Shown piece after piece: positions 15,512 to 25,341 of a stretch of DNA of 64,000 bases (its first letter is position 1; every line of letters starts with the position of its first letter). The position numbers and the translations under genes are program-made. The DNA lies in the NCBI RefSeq assembly GCF_001665625.1, contig NZ_LZSY01000019.1, positions 1 through 64,000 on the forward strand, given 5' to 3'. The notes under the pieces are model-generated. The model searched no databases, was not told the origin of the DNA, and was given only the letters and a program-made list of their open reading frames with translations. This DNA comes from Mycolicibacterium peregrinum (GTDB lineage Bacteria > Actinomycetota > Actinomycetes > Mycobacteriales > Mycobacteriaceae).

Positions 15512-16825
15512 TCAGCAGACCAGACCGGCCGGCTCGGTGCGTCTGGACCCCAGCAGGGCGGGCAGCTTCACATATCCGTGCAGATTGACCAGACCCCGCG
15601 GGCGCGGGGCCTCGGTCAGGCGCAGGTCCGGATAGGCCTCGAACAGTGCGCGCAGCGCGGTCGCCCCCTCGATGCGGGCCAGGGCCGCCCCAAGGCAGGC
15701 GTGGATACCCGAAGCGAATGCCAGATGCTCGCGGGCGTTGGAGCGGGTCACGTCAAAACGCTCCGGTTCGGCGAACACCCGCGGATCACGATTGGCGCCG
15801 CCGAGCAGCACCGCGACCATGTCCCCGGCACGAACGCGTCGACCCTCGATCTCCACGTCGCACTGTGCGGTGCGCGCGGTCATCTGCACCGGGCTCTCGA
15901 TACGCAGGATCTCTTCCACCGCAGCCGGCCACAGGTCCGGATTGTCGAGCAGCAGGGCGAGCTGATCGGGGTGCTGCTGCAACAGCACGATCCCGTTGCC
16001 GATGAGGTTGACCGTGGTTTCGAAGCCCGCGCCGATGAGAAGTGCTGCGTTGGCCGCGAGTTCGTGGTCTGTCAGCGTGTGGTCGGCGGCCATCTTGGTG
16101 AACGGGTTGTCCTCGGCGGCGCCGGCACGGACCTTGTCGAAGTGCTCGGCGAGGAATGCGCCGAGACCGCGCATGCCGTCGATACCCCTACGGTAGGTCC
16201 GCCACGGGATCCCGACGTCGAGCAGCGGCGCCCCATCGTGACCCCACTCGAGCAGTTGCGCGCGGGATTCGCCGGACAGCCCGAGGATCTCGGCGATCAT
16301 GGCAACCGGGAGGACGGCGGCGAAGTCCGCGATCAGATCGAGACGGGGTGTACCCGCCAGCCGGTCGATGAGTTCGGCAGTCACGTGCGCCACCCTGGCG
16401 TCGAGCTTGTCGATCGCGCGCGGAGTGAAACTCTGCGCGACCAGCTGCCGGTACTGCGTGTGCGCGGGCGGGTCGACGATGACCATCGCGGGCGGCTCGA
16501 CCGGATTCGCCACCTGGGGATCGGTCCGGTCCAGCAGCTGCTGAACCGGTTTCGGCATCCCCATCCCGGTGGGTGCGGTAACGCCGAACCTCTTGTCCCG
16601 CAGCACCTCCCGGGAGACCCCGTGGTCGGCGGTGACCCAGACGAACGGGGTCTTCACCAACGGACCACGTCGGCGGATCTGTTCCATCAACGGATAGGGG
16701 TCGATGCCCTTGCCGTGGCTGGAGATCAGCGCACCCATCGGATTGCCCGCCCGCCCTTGCACCGACATGAACGCCTTCGGCACCGCGTGCAGTGCGAACC
16801 ATCTCGTCCACAGCTTGATGTCCAT
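15512..16825 (-). CDS. Cytochrome P450, CYP140-like
   Basis: A 437-residue soluble P450. The I-helix oxygen motif is GAGFETT, the K-helix ExxR is EEILR, and the haem loop FASGIHACLG carries the thiolate ligand Cys377. It should hydroxylate a lipophilic substrate using electrons from a ferredoxin; no ferredoxin gene is next to it. Stretches such as DVGIPWRTYRRG and AGFETTVNLIGNGIVLLQ resemble CYP140 of M. tuberculosis (Rv1880c) from memory. It is divergent from a TetR gene across an elaborate inverted repeat, so it is probably a repressed, inducible gene. Confidence 0.92.
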   Translation of the reverse strand: MDIKLWTRWFALHAVPKAFMSVQGRAGNPMGALISSHGKGIDPYPLMEQIRRRGPLVKTPFVWVTADHGVSREVLRDKRFGVTAPTGMGMPKPVQQLLDRTDPQVANPVEPPAMVIVDPPAHTQYRQLVAQSFTPRAIDKLDARVAHVTAELIDRLAGTPRLDLIADFAAVLPVAMIAEILGLSGESRAQLLEWGHDGAPLLDVGIPWRTYRRGIDGMRGLGAFLAEHFDKVRAGAAEDNPFTKMAADHTLTDHELAANAALLIGAGFETTVNLIGNGIVLLQQHPDQLALLLDNPDLWPAAVEEILRIESPVQMTARTAQCDVEIEGRRVRAGDMVAVLLGGANRDPRVFAEPERFDVTRSNAREHLAFASGIHACLGAALARIEGATALRALFEAYPDLRLTEAPRPRGLVNLHGYVKLPALLGSRRTEPAGLVC

Positions 16826-16858
16826 AACGCGCCCCTCGCTCGGCCGGAACCCTAGAAT

Positions 16859-16901
16859 GAGACTTGCGAGACAGTTAGACGCTCATCGTCTCACCCGTCT
16901 C
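16859..16901. promoter_or_regulatory. Fourfold GAGAC/GTCTC operator between P450 and tetR
   Basis: GAGAC copies at 16859-16863 and 16868-16872 are mirrored by GTCTC copies at 16888-16892 and 16897-16901. Within each side the copies are 9 bases apart, and the whole is symmetric about about 16880. It lies in the 123-base gap between the divergent P450 and TetR starts. Two TetR dimers could bind cooperatively and repress both genes. Confidence 0.65.
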
Positions 16902-16948
16902 GATGGCTAGGCTACGACGATCGATCGACGCGGGCAAGGAGTAGTTCG

Positions 16949-17617
16949 GTGACATCAACTCGAACAGCGGACTTCGTGCGGCGACTCGCCGAACCGGATC
17001 CCGCGGTCCTGGCCCGCGTACGAGACCCCGACGAAATCACCGGGCGCATCTTGAGCGCGACACTGGAACAGGCCGAGTTGGTCGGCATTCGGCGCACCAC
17101 CATGGAAGATGTCGCGCGTCGCAGCGGGGTCGGGCGGGCGACGCTCTACCGCCGCTTCCCCACCAAGGACGTGCTGATCGACGCGGTGGTGCTGTCCGAG
17201 GCACGGCGCTACCTCGACGGCAGTGCACAGGCTCGTGCCCACGCGGACACTCTCGAAGACCGCATGGTCTACGAAACCGTCTTCACGGTGACCTTCCTGC
17301 GGGACCACGCCCTGCTCAAAAAGCTGCTCCGGACCGAACCCGAGACGATCCTGCCCAGTCTCACCATCGACGCCGGAGCCATCATCGATTTCGCGACGGA
17401 TTACTCGGCTGCGCAGCTACGCACCGATGTGTACGGGACCAGCGAAACCACCCCGGAGCAGGAACGTCACATCCGCACCGTGGCCGAGCTGCACACCCGA
17501 CTCACGTTGTCGTTCATCGTCACCCCGCACACCAGCATCAAACTGACCAGCCTGGACGACACCCGCGAGTACGTGCGCAGGTACCTACTTCCGATGGTGG
17601 CCATCGGAACCGACTGA
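16949..17617 (+). CDS. TetR-family regulator of the divergent P450
   Basis: A 222-residue TetR protein with an N-terminal extension of about 30 residues before the HTH (about 32-78: ILSATLEQAELVGIRRTTM, VGRATLYRRFPTKDVLI). The start is a GTG at 16949 with AAGGAG seven bases upstream. The rest is an all-helical ligand domain. Its position, divergent from the P450 gene with a symmetric operator between, makes P450 control the most likely role. The inducer is unknown but may be the P450 substrate. Confidence 0.88.
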   Translation: MTSTRTADFVRRLAEPDPAVLARVRDPDEITGRILSATLEQAELVGIRRTTMEDVARRSGVGRATLYRRFPTKDVLIDAVVLSEARRYLDGSAQARAHADTLEDRMVYETVFTVTFLRDHALLKKLLRTEPETILPSLTIDAGAIIDFATDYSAAQLRTDVYGTSETTPEQERHIRTVAELHTRLTLSFIVTPHTSIKLTSLDDTREYVRRYLLPMVAIGTD

Positions 17618-17661
17618 CCGACCAACCGACTGGGGCGAATGACCGCTACAACGATCCCGCG

Positions 17662-18693
17662 GTGCTTGACTGGTTCATCGTGAGACAGGTGCAGGGACGG
17701 GTGTGGCGGTCCGGACAGTCGGTGGACGCCTTCAAGTTCACGGATATCTCGGACTGTCTGGCCGACGAGGACACGCTCGTCTGGGCCGACATCTACGACC
17801 CCGATCACGAGGCACTCCGTGAACTGGCCACCGAGCTCGGGCTCAACATGTGGGCGGTCGAGGATGCCGTCGCGCCCAAGGAACGCACGAAAACCTCTGT
17901 GTACCAAACACATACGTTCTTCACGGTGTACGCCGTCGACACCCGGGAGCCGGAGCCGGACACGACACCCGACACATCGCTGTTGATCAAACATCGCATC
18001 TCGGCATTCGTCCTGCCCCGAGGTCTGATCACCGTGCGTCTGCCCAGCTTCAACGGTGAGTCCACCGAGTTCGACATCAGCGAGGTGTCGCGGCGCTTCG
18101 ACGACCTCGGTGGACAGCGGTACGGCGTCGGGTCACTGGTCCATGCGCTGCTCGACGTCGTCGTCGACGGACACTTCGAGGCCGTCGAAGCGCTCGACGA
18201 TGCCATCGAAGGGCTCGAGGACGAGTTGTTCGCCGACGGCGGTCCACGACGCGGCCTCCAGCGACGCACGTTCCAGCTGCGCAAGGACCTGGTCGACCTG
18301 CGCCGGGTGGTGCTGCCCATGCGTGAGGTGGTCAGCACCATCCAGCACCGGCGGTTGGACTCGTCAACAGAACCCGCGCTCGATCCGCTTTACGCCGACC
18401 TCTACGACCACGTGCTGCGGGCCTCGGAATGGACCGAATCGCTACGCGACATGGTCACCACGGTGTTCGAGACCAACCTGTCCCTGCAGGACGCGCGGCT
18501 CAACACCGTGATGAAGAAACTCAGCGGCTGGGCTGCCATCATCGCGGTGCCGACGGCCATCACGGGCTTCTACGGCCAGAACGTGCTGTATCCCGGGATC
18601 AACACCGCCGTGGGGTTCGTCGCCAGCTCCATTTTGATTGTTGTGCTGGTCATCCTGTTGTATGTGATGTTCAAACGTCGTGACTGGCTGTAG
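17662..18693 (+). CDS. corA: CorA-family magnesium/divalent cation transporter
   Basis: A 343-residue CorA-type channel. A cytoplasmic domain (about 1-280) is followed by two C-terminal membrane helices, with KKLSGWAAIIAVPTAITGFYG leading into the selectivity loop, and an ending in KRRDWL typical of the family. The usual GMN motif reads GQN (YGQNV), a variation seen in CorA-related zinc/cobalt transporters, so ion preference is uncertain. The start is GTG at 17662; the ATG at 17639 is out of frame. It follows the TetR gene by 44 bases and has no visible M-box. Confidence 0.88.
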   Translation: MLDWFIVRQVQGRVWRSGQSVDAFKFTDISDCLADEDTLVWADIYDPDHEALRELATELGLNMWAVEDAVAPKERTKTSVYQTHTFFTVYAVDTREPEPDTTPDTSLLIKHRISAFVLPRGLITVRLPSFNGESTEFDISEVSRRFDDLGGQRYGVGSLVHALLDVVVDGHFEAVEALDDAIEGLEDELFADGGPRRGLQRRTFQLRKDLVDLRRVVLPMREVVSTIQHRRLDSSTEPALDPLYADLYDHVLRASEWTESLRDMVTTVFETNLSLQDARLNTVMKKLSGWAAIIAVPTAITGFYGQNVLYPGINTAVGFVASSILIVVLVILLYVMFKRRDWL

Positions 18694-18764
18694 CCGCACC
18701 AGGGCCAGCAGTCACATCCCCCAAAAGGGGCATGCGCGTTATCTGAACACAAGTGCGACACTCT

Positions 18765-18789
18765 TCCAGGCTGAACGAAGAGGCCTGGA
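18765..18789. promoter_or_regulatory. Inverted repeat in pntA leader
   Basis: TCCAGGC (18765-18771) and GCCTGGA (18783-18789) are perfect 7-base arms separated by 11 bases, ending 22 bases before the pntA start. It may be an operator or a leader hairpin. A short CCCC-AAAA-GGGG hairpin also lies near 18722-18731, just after corA. Confidence 0.3.
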
Positions 18790-18811
18790 CACATAGAACG
18801 GAGCGGATTCG

Positions 18812-20338
18812 ATGCTCATCGGGATCCCGCGCGAGTCCCTACCTGGGGAAACGCGCGTCGCCGCCACCCCGCAGACAGTCGGGCAGATCATCAAGCTCGG
18901 CTATGCCGTAGTCGTAGAAACCGGCGCCGGTGCTGCCTCGAGCTTCTCCGACGCCGCCTATGTAGACGCCGGTGCCGAGATCGGTGACGCGTGGGACGCC
19001 GACGTCGTGCTGAAGGTCAACGCACCTGATGATGCCGAGATCGGCAAGCTGCGCGACGGAGCGACTCTGGTGAGCTTGATCTCACCCGGGCTCAAGCCCG
19101 AGCTGGTCGAGAAGCTGTCCACCCGACCGATCACCGTGCTGGCCATGGACGCGGTGCCGCGTATCTCGCGCGCCCAGTCGCTGGACGTGCTGTCCTCGAT
19201 GGCCAACATCGCCGGTTACCGCGCCGTGGTCGAGGCCGCCCACGCATTCGGCCGATTCTTCACCGGTCAGGTGACCGCCGCGGGCAAGGTCCCGCCGGCC
19301 AAGGTCCTCGTGGTGGGTGCCGGTGTGGCCGGTCTCGCTGCCATCGGCGCTGCCGGCAGCCTCGGCGCGATCGTGCGAGCCACCGACCCGCGTCCCGAGG
19401 TCGCCGATCAGGTCGCCTCCCTCGGTGGTGAGTACCTCTCTGTGGCCAACGAGGCCGCCGAGGTCTCGGCCACCGGTTACGCCAAGGAGATGGACGACGA
19501 CTACAAGGCCCGCGAAGCGGCCCTGTACGCCGAGCAGTGCAAGGACGTCGACATCATCGTCACGACCGCGCTGATCCCCGGTAAGCCCGCGCCGCGCATC
19601 ATCACCGCCGAGATGGTGGCCTCGATGAAGGCAGGCAGCGTGATCGTCGACATGGCCGCGGCCAACGGCGGCAACGTCGAGGGCACGGTCAAGGACCAGG
19701 CGATCGTCACCGACAACGGCGTGACCATCATCGGCTACACCGACCTGGCCGGCCGCCTGCCCGCCCAGGCCTCCCAGCTGTACGGCACCAACCTGGTGAA
19801 CCTGCTCAAGCTGCTGACCCCGGAGAAGGACGGCAAGGTCGTCCTCGACTGGGACGACGTGGTGCAGCGCTCGATGACCGTGGTGCGCGACGGCGAGACC
19901 ACCTGGCCCCCGCCACCGGTGCAGGTCTCCGCCGCTCCGGCCGCCCAGCAGGCTGCGGCGGCCCCGGTGGTCAAGGAAGAGAAGCAGCCGATGTCGACCG
20001 GGCGCCGGCTGGGCGTCACGTTCGGCGCCGCGGCCGCGATCTTCGCCCTGATCGCGATGTCCCCGGCCGCGCTGCAGGTCCACCTGACGGTGTTCGCGCT
20101 GGCGATCGTGATCGGCTACTACGTGATCGGCAATGTGCACCACGCGCTGCACACCCCGCTGATGTCGGTGACCAACGCGATCTCGGGAATCATCGTGGTG
20201 GGTGCCCTGCTGCAGATCGGCCACGGCGATATCGCCATCACCGCCCTTGCCTTCGTGGCCATCCTGCTGGCCAGTATCAACGTCTTCGGCGGCTTCGCGG
20301 TGACGCGTCGCATGCTCGCGATGTTCTCCCGCAGCTGA
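18812..20338 (+). CDS. pntA: NAD(P) transhydrogenase alpha subunit, full-length
   Basis: A 508-residue alpha subunit of the proton-pumping nicotinamide nucleotide transhydrogenase, which uses the proton gradient to make NADPH from NADH. Residues 1-375 form the NAD(H)-binding domain I ([50 protein letters not shown]). A Pro/Ala linker (about 366-392) leads to about four membrane helices (400-505). In M. tuberculosis these two parts are separate genes (pntAa, pntAb); here they are one ORF, as in E. coli. Start by GGAGCG upstream. Followed after 34 bases by pntB. Confidence 0.95.
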   Translation: MLIGIPRESLPGETRVAATPQTVGQIIKLGYAVVVETGAGAASSFSDAAYVDAGAEIGDAWDADVVLKVNAPDDAEIGKLRDGATLVSLISPGLKPELVEKLSTRPITVLAMDAVPRISRAQSLDVLSSMANIAGYRAVVEAAHAFGRFFTGQVTAAGKVPPAKVLVVGAGVAGLAAIGAAGSLGAIVRATDPRPEVADQVASLGGEYLSVANEAAEVSATGYAKEMDDDYKAREAALYAEQCKDVDIIVTTALIPGKPAPRIITAEMVASMKAGSVIVDMAAANGGNVEGTVKDQAIVTDNGVTIIGYTDLAGRLPAQASQLYGTNLVNLLKLLTPEKDGKVVLDWDDVVQRSMTVVRDGETTWPPPPVQVSAAPAAQQAAAAPVVKEEKQPMSTGRRLGVTFGAAAAIFALIAMSPAALQVHLTVFALAIVIGYYVIGNVHHALHTPLMSVTNAISGIIVVGALLQIGHGDIAITALAFVAILLASINVFGGFAVTRRMLAMFSRS

Positions 20339-20372
20339 CGGTCCTACCCACAGAGACTTTGGAACGGATTCC

Positions 20373-21812
20373 ATGTTCACCCTAGAAAACGTTGCCTCGG
20401 CCGCCTACGTCGTCGCAGCCCTGCTGTTCATCCTTGCGCTGGCCGGCCTCTCCAAGCACGAGACGTCAAGGGCCGGAAACACCTTCGGCATGACCGGCAT
20501 GGCCATCGCCCTGATCGCGACCATCGCGCTGGCCGTCGAGCGCAAGATCGAGCCGCTGGGCCTGGCCCTGCTGGTCGGCGCCATGATCGTCGGCGCCGCG
20601 ATCGGCCTGTGGCGCGCCAAGGTCGTCGAGATGACGGGCATGCCCGAGCTGATCGCGCTGCTGCACAGCTTCGTCGGTCTGGCCGCCGTGCTGGTCGGCT
20701 GGAACGGCTACCTGCACGTCGAGAACAGCCTCGGCGGCGACGAAGCGGTGAAGCTCGTCGGCGAGAAGATGCTCGGCATCCACTCGGCCGAGGTGTTCAT
20801 CGGCGTCTTCATCGGTGCGGTCACCTTCACCGGTTCGATCGTGGCCAACCTCAAGCTGTCGGCCCGGATGAAGTCCGCGCCGCTGATGCTGCCTGGCAAG
20901 AACTTCCTCAATGTCGGTGCGCTGGTGGTTTTCGCTGCGCTGACCGTCTGGTTCGTGATCGAGCCGCACCTGTGGCTGCTCATCGTCGTCACCGTGCTTG
21001 CACTGCTGCTCGGTTGGCACCTGGTCGCCTCGATCGGTGGCGGCGACATGCCCGTCGTGGTGTCGATGCTCAACAGCTATTCGGGCTGGGCCGCAGCGGC
21101 ATCCGGCTTCCTGCTGGGCAACGACCTGCTGATCATCACCGGTGCACTCGTCGGCTCCTCCGGTGCCTACCTGTCCTACATCATGTGCAAGGCCATGAAC
21201 CGGTCGTTCATCTCGGTGATCGCCGGCGGGTTCGGCATCGAAGCCGGGCCGGCCGAGGACAAGGACTATGGCGAGCACCGCGAGATCAACGCCGAGGGCG
21301 CGGCCGAACTTCTCGCTCACGCCGACTCGGTGATCATCACCCCCGGTTACGGCATGGCCGTGGCGCAGGCCCAGTACGGCGTGGCCGACCTGACGCGCAA
21401 GCTGCGTGAGCGCGGTGTCAACGTCCGCTTCGGTATCCACCCCGTCGCCGGCCGCCTGCCCGGCCACATGAACGTGCTGCTGGCCGAGGCCAAGGTGCCC
21501 TACGACATCGTGCTCGAAATGGACGAGATCAACGACGACTTCGAAGGCACCTCCGTCGTCCTCGTGATCGGCGCCAACGACACCGTCAACCCGGCCGCCG
21601 CCGAGGATCCGGGCAGCCCGATCGCCGGCATGCCGGTGCTCACCGTGTGGAACGCCGACCACGTCATCGTGTTCAAGCGCTCCATGGCCTCGGGCTACGC
21701 CGGCGTGCAGAACCCGCTGTTCTTCCGCGAGAACACCCAGATGCTGTTCGGCGACGCCCGCGACCGCGTCAACGACATCCTGGCAGCACTGCCGGCCGAG
21801 GCGCGGGTGTAA
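20373..21812 (+). CDS. pntB: NAD(P) transhydrogenase beta subunit
   Basis: A 479-residue beta subunit. About eight membrane helices (residues 5-270) form half of the proton channel, followed by the NADP(H)-binding domain III (about 300-479) with [29 protein letters not shown] and the [10 protein letters not shown] loop. It works as a heterotetramer with PntA in the membrane. A GGAACGG sequence precedes the ATG. A strong rho-independent terminator follows the stop by 14 bases, closing the pntAB operon. Confidence 0.96.
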   Translation: MFTLENVASAAYVVAALLFILALAGLSKHETSRAGNTFGMTGMAIALIATIALAVERKIEPLGLALLVGAMIVGAAIGLWRAKVVEMTGMPELIALLHSFVGLAAVLVGWNGYLHVENSLGGDEAVKLVGEKMLGIHSAEVFIGVFIGAVTFTGSIVANLKLSARMKSAPLMLPGKNFLNVGALVVFAALTVWFVIEPHLWLLIVVTVLALLLGWHLVASIGGGDMPVVVSMLNSYSGWAAAASGFLLGNDLLIITGALVGSSGAYLSYIMCKAMNRSFISVIAGGFGIEAGPAEDKDYGEHREINAEGAAELLAHADSVIITPGYGMAVAQAQYGVADLTRKLRERGVNVRFGIHPVAGRLPGHMNVLLAEAKVPYDIVLEMDEINDDFEGTSVVLVIGANDTVNPAAAEDPGSPIAGMPVLTVWNADHVIVFKRSMASGYAGVQNPLFFRENTQMLFGDARDRVNDILAALPAEARV

Positions 21813-21826
21813 TTCCCTCAGCTAGT

Positions 21827-21869
21827 GCGAAAGCCCCCTATTTCCCCGGAAATAGGGGGCTTTCGCGTT
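21827..21869 (+). terminator. Rho-independent terminator after pntB
   Basis: GCGAAAGCCCCCTATTTCC (21827-21845) is followed by CC and then its exact complement up to 21866. This is a 17-19 base stem with a very small loop, followed by GTTT and more T-rich sequence. One of the clearest intrinsic terminators in the window. Confidence 0.85.
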
Positions 21870-21888
21870 TCTTCACTGGAAGGTGCCC

Positions 21889-22272
21889 ATGAAAATCGTT
21901 GTACCGGAATGGATGCGGCCGATGTACGACGCGCACCACTTTTCGCCGGCGGTGATCGACGGCGATCACCTGCGCTGCTCGGGGATGATCGGGATGCGCC
22001 CCGACATGTCCGTTCCGGAGGATCCACGGGCCCAGTTCATCCAGGCCTTCTCGAACCTGCAGGGACTGTTGGCGGAGGCCGGACTGACCTTCGCCGATGT
22101 CGTCGACATCACCAGCTACCACGTCGGCCTGCAGCAACACGTGCAGACTTTCGGTGAGGTGAAGGACGAGTTCGTGGCCGCACCGTACCCGGCCTGGACG
22201 GCTGTGGGCGTCACCGAGTTGGCGATCCCAGGTGCGCTGGTCGAGGTCCAGATCGTCGCGCGGATGCGCTGA
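21889..22272 (+). CDS. RidA/YjgF-family protein
   Basis: A 127-residue Rid-family protein. Recognisable parts are FSPAVIDGDHLRCSGMIG at the start, FSNLQGLLAEAGLTFADVVDITSY in the middle, and the end PYPAWTAVGVTELAIPGALVEVQIVA. Canonical RidA hydrolyses reactive enamine/imine intermediates; in that group an Arg binds the substrate carboxylate near the end (R-x-x-V/A), and here the position reads AWTAVGV, so this may be a different Rid subfamily. Start ATG 21889 with GGAAGG at 21878-21883. It stands alone after the pnt terminator. Confidence 0.85.
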   Translation: MKIVVPEWMRPMYDAHHFSPAVIDGDHLRCSGMIGMRPDMSVPEDPRAQFIQAFSNLQGLLAEAGLTFADVVDITSYHVGLQQHVQTFGEVKDEFVAAPYPAWTAVGVTELAIPGALVEVQIVARMR

Positions 22273-22317
22273 CCCGGCCGCGCCCGGGATCCCCGACGTA
22301 TATCCGGTTCACGACAC

Positions 22318-22385
22318 TGTGACGAACGTGCAGGAAATCCCTGCCATTTGGCGAATTTTCGCCGAAAGGCTGCACGTTCGTCACA
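22318..22385. repeat. Large intergenic stem-loop with 16-base arms
   Basis: TGTGACGAACGTGCAG (22318-22333) is the exact complement of CTGCACGTTCGTCACA (22370-22385). Within the loop, GGCGAA and TTCGCC (22350-22363) make a second small hairpin. It fills the space between convergent ridA-like and surface-protein genes and may serve both as terminator. Similar in design to 10389-10445 and 56858-56923. Confidence 0.65.
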
Positions 22386-22401
22386 GCGCTCGCCGACACA
22401 A

Positions 22402-25194
22402 CTACATATTCGCCCTGTCCTCGTCGATCCTGTCCTGATCGTTGACACTCTTTACGTCACCGTCGAGGTCAGAGGTGATGTGGCCGGTCATCGTTCGCTG
22501 GAGCTTGTTGATGGTGGCGTCCGCCTTGAGGTATCCGGTGTGTTCGCCTGTCACCGTGATGTCGGCGAGGTAGCGGATGGATGACTGACTGGCGGTGGTG
22601 TCGGTGGACTCGGTGCCGTTGAGGATCATCCCCTGCTCGTTGACGTAATCGGTGTAGGTGACGGTGCGGACGATGTGGCCGGTCGTCGGATCAGTGGACT
22701 CGCTGACCACCGCGGTACCACCGCCGGCCCCGGCATAGGTGCCGGTGGGAGGCAGCGGGGCCGCGCTGGGAACGTAGGTCTTGAGTTCGGGGGCCCACGT
22801 CGGGTCCGGCGTCGTCCGGTCGCCGGCCACCGGGCCGACGCTGGTGGTGTAGTTCAGCTTGGCGATGACCAGCCGGGTGTCTGTCTCATCAGCCCCGCTG
22901 GCCTCCCAGAATGCCACCGCATCTCCGGTGTTGTTCCAGCTCGCCATGCTGCGGGCGGTGTATCCGTCGCCGTCGACGAACACCGGAATCCCGTTCTCGC
23001 CCTTCAGATCATCCTCGACTGCGATGACCCATTCCTGGTTCGTGATGTTGGTGGCGTCTCCGGTTCCCCGGTATTTCTCGTACACCGCCCCTTGGATGTC
23101 CGCCGGCAGAAACGCCGGCCGCACGATCCGCGACATCGGTGTCAGCGCGTCGTACCCACGGGTGCTTCCGACCGCGATCCACTGTTCATTGGGCGAGAGG
23201 TCGATGTCCTCGTCGTAGTCGAGGTTGCCGGTCAGGCGGGTCACTTCGCCCGTCTCGAGGTCGACGACGATGTCGTCGACGTTCCCGGCCTCATACCGCC
23301 CACCGAGGATGATCACCCCTTTGCCGTCGGGGGTCCACTGCTTGCCCTCGCCGACCGGGTAAACCACACGGGCGTCGGCGATCTCGTAGCCGGCATCGGT
23401 ACGCTCCAGCCTGCCGACGATCGGCACGGCGGTGATAAGACCTTGCGGGGTCATCTGGATCTGGCTGAACAGCACGTGTGTCCCGTCGGGCGAGATCCGC
23501 ATCTCGCGCTGCGGATCGAGGACGCGTGCCCCCGCCGGGGGTGTGATGACCGGAACGAGCTGCTTGCCGTCGGCCGTCTCCTCGTAGACCACATAGGAGT
23601 TCGGACTCGTCGTGACCTGGATCATCAGTCGCCCCGAACCATCCTGGAAGGGAACGACCCTACCGAGGCCGCCGCTGACCTCAGTCGACACACCACAGGT
23701 GATGCACTCGACTTCGTTGCCGTCGACGCTGATCCGGTAGATCTCCTGGCGGCCACCTTCGGCCGGTGTGGCCCCGAAGTAGATGGACTGGCCGTCTTCC
23801 GAAAACCGCGGGGTGTTCGGGTTCTTGATGCCGTCAGGCAGGTTCAGGATCACCCGCTCGACGGTGGGGTTGAGCACCGTGACGTCGATGTCGTTCTGAG
23901 CGGTGCGTGGTTTGAACAGCGCCAGCAGGTTGACCTTGTTCCCGTCAGTGACCGACACGGTGAACGAATCCATCTGCGCCGCATCGTAATCAATATCGTC
24001 CGGGGTGTAGGTGAATTCCCCGGTCTCCTGGTCGATCGTCACCGTGCCGTATTTCGGCTGCTCGGTCACCGTGTAGGTCAACTCGTCACCTTCGGCGTCG
24101 GTCACACCGATATTGCCGGTGACGGTCTGACCGGTCTGCACTGTGGTGGTCGGGCTGCTGACCACCGGCGCCTGGTTGAACAGATTGCGCCGAACCCACC
24201 CCAACACCGCCCACGCCATCGGGGTGAAGGGCTCAGGTGAATCCGGAGACGGTGCCAGGAACGGGTTGAGCAGATTCGCCACAATCCCGTTGAGCACCCC
24301 CGCCGGATCGGTAGGGGTGGCCACCTGACTCCTCGGCGCCACCGCAGCCGTGGCAATCTGCACATTCGCCGCACTCGACACTGCCGGCGTCCTGGCCTCG
24401 CGCGCAGTAGCCGCCGGCATCGGCGCGTCGAGCTTCTGGCTCAGCTGCTCCGAACGCTTCTCGCTGATCGACCCCGTTACCTGCTCGACCCGCTCAGTCA
24501 CCTCCTTGGCTTTCGCCAGCGACCGCTCGAGGGTGGCGCTGAGCTTGACCGCCCCGAGCGGAGCCGTCGTCTTCGAATCGGCGTCCGCCACAGCATCCGC
24601 GGCCCGAGGCGACGTGACGTCGGGCAACGAGACTTCCGGCAGCGAGAGCGACGGCAGCGACAACTCCGGCTTCTCCGTGCCGTCGTTGCGGGTCAGCACG
24701 CTCTCGCGCACCCTGTCCGGTATCGACGACAACGCCTGCAGGTGCGCATCGATCGCTCCGGCGAGTCCCTCCGGCCGACCCGGCTCCTTCTGTGCCCCAC
24801 CGCTACTGCTGATCGTCACCCCGGGTGCCAACTCCTTGGTCGATGACGTCTCGCCGACGACCTTCGGCTTGGTGGTCTTCTTGGCCCAACTCTTACGGGG
24901 ACCGTTCGACGATCTGCCCTTGCCCGGTGAGCTCTCGCCCGACGCACCGGCAGATGACGGCCCCGTCGAGGTCTCACCAGCCGCCGAGCTCGCGGAGGTC
25001 GACGTCGACGAATCCGAGGAGGAGGTGCCGGTCGAGTCGGCCGCGGCGACGCCGTATCCGGAGGCGACGGCCGCGACCAACCAACCAGTCACCACGATGC
25101 CGCTGTAGGCACCGATACGCCCGGTGGCCTGAAGTGTCCGGCGAGATGGAGGGGCAGTGAATTGCGGATTGAAGAGCGGATTGACAACAGTCAT
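22402..25194 (-). CDS. Exported protein with Ig-like and TolB-type propeller domains (copy 1)
   Basis: A 930-residue exported protein. Residues 1-52 form a long-n-region signal ending in VAAAD. A Ser/Thr-rich linker (53-120) and a variable charged region (to about 300), including a SLPSLSLPEVSLPDV run, follow. Then come the conserved block PFTPMAWAVLGWVRRNLFNQ (322-341), one cadherin/Big_9-like domain (344-441; VTGNIGVTDAEGDELTYTV), a WD40-like/TolB-type beta-propeller (about 446-790; RFSEDGQSIYFGA, ISPDGTHVLFS, WTPDGKGVIILGG) and a C-terminal domain. A CITCG Cys pair lies near 498. Function is unknown; a cell-envelope or secreted role is inferred. It has a close paralogue directly upstream. 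Confidence 0.85.
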   Translation of the reverse strand: MTVVNPLFNPQFTAPPSRRTLQATGRIGAYSGIVVTGWLVAAVASGYGVAAADSTGTSSSDSSTSTSASSAAGETSTGPSSAGASGESSPGKGRSSNGPRKSWAKKTTKPKVVGETSSTKELAPGVTISSSGGAQKEPGRPEGLAGAIDAHLQALSSIPDRVRESVLTRNDGTEKPELSLPSLSLPEVSLPDVTSPRAADAVADADSKTTAPLGAVKLSATLERSLAKAKEVTERVEQVTGSISEKRSEQLSQKLDAPMPAATAREARTPAVSSAANVQIATAAVAPRSQVATPTDPAGVLNGIVANLLNPFLAPSPDSPEPFTPMAWAVLGWVRRNLFNQAPVVSSPTTTVQTGQTVTGNIGVTDAEGDELTYTVTEQPKYGTVTIDQETGEFTYTPDDIDYDAAQMDSFTVSVTDGNKVNLLALFKPRTAQNDIDVTVLNPTVERVILNLPDGIKNPNTPRFSEDGQSIYFGATPAEGGRQEIYRISVDGNEVECITCGVSTEVSGGLGRVVPFQDGSGRLMIQVTTSPNSYVVYEETADGKQLVPVITPPAGARVLDPQREMRISPDGTHVLFSQIQMTPQGLITAVPIVGRLERTDAGYEIADARVVYPVGEGKQWTPDGKGVIILGGRYEAGNVDDIVVDLETGEVTRLTGNLDYDEDIDLSPNEQWIAVGSTRGYDALTPMSRIVRPAFLPADIQGAVYEKYRGTGDATNITNQEWVIAVEDDLKGENGIPVFVDGDGYTARSMASWNNTGDAVAFWEASGADETDTRLVIAKLNYTTSVGPVAGDRTTPDPTWAPELKTYVPSAAPLPPTGTYAGAGGGTAVVSESTDPTTGHIVRTVTYTDYVNEQGMILNGTESTDTTASQSSIRYLADITVTGEHTGYLKADATINKLQRTMTGHITSDLDGDVKSVNDQDRIDEDRANM

Positions 25195-25223
25195 GGCGTG
25201 ACTCCAGTTGCCCTGTGGGCAGG

Positions 25224-25247
25224 TTTAATTGGGTTGACGAATTTAAT
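25224..25247 (-). promoter_or_regulatory. Conserved upstream element, copy 1
   Basis: Read on the plus strand: TTTAATT, four variable bases, TGACGAA, one variable base, TTAAT. It ends 30 bases before the copy-1 start at its near side. The same element with identical spacing lies at 28282-28305 before copy 2. It is probably a shared regulator site or promoter part for both surface-protein genes. Confidence 0.5.
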
Positions 25248-25341
25248 CACAGCACTTTTCTTGACGACCGGAAGCCGATTGACAGAATTGGCCAGATGTC
25301 AGAATGTACGACGGAGCTGAGCTTGAATCCTTTGCACGCCA

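Noticed and set aside
17639..17641. ATG as start of corA
   Set aside because: It is out of frame with the CorA sequence; the in-frame GTG at 17662 is used.
17618..17661. Mg-sensing riboswitch before corA
   Set aside because: Only 44 bases separate it from the preceding gene, too short for an M-box, and no such fold was seen.
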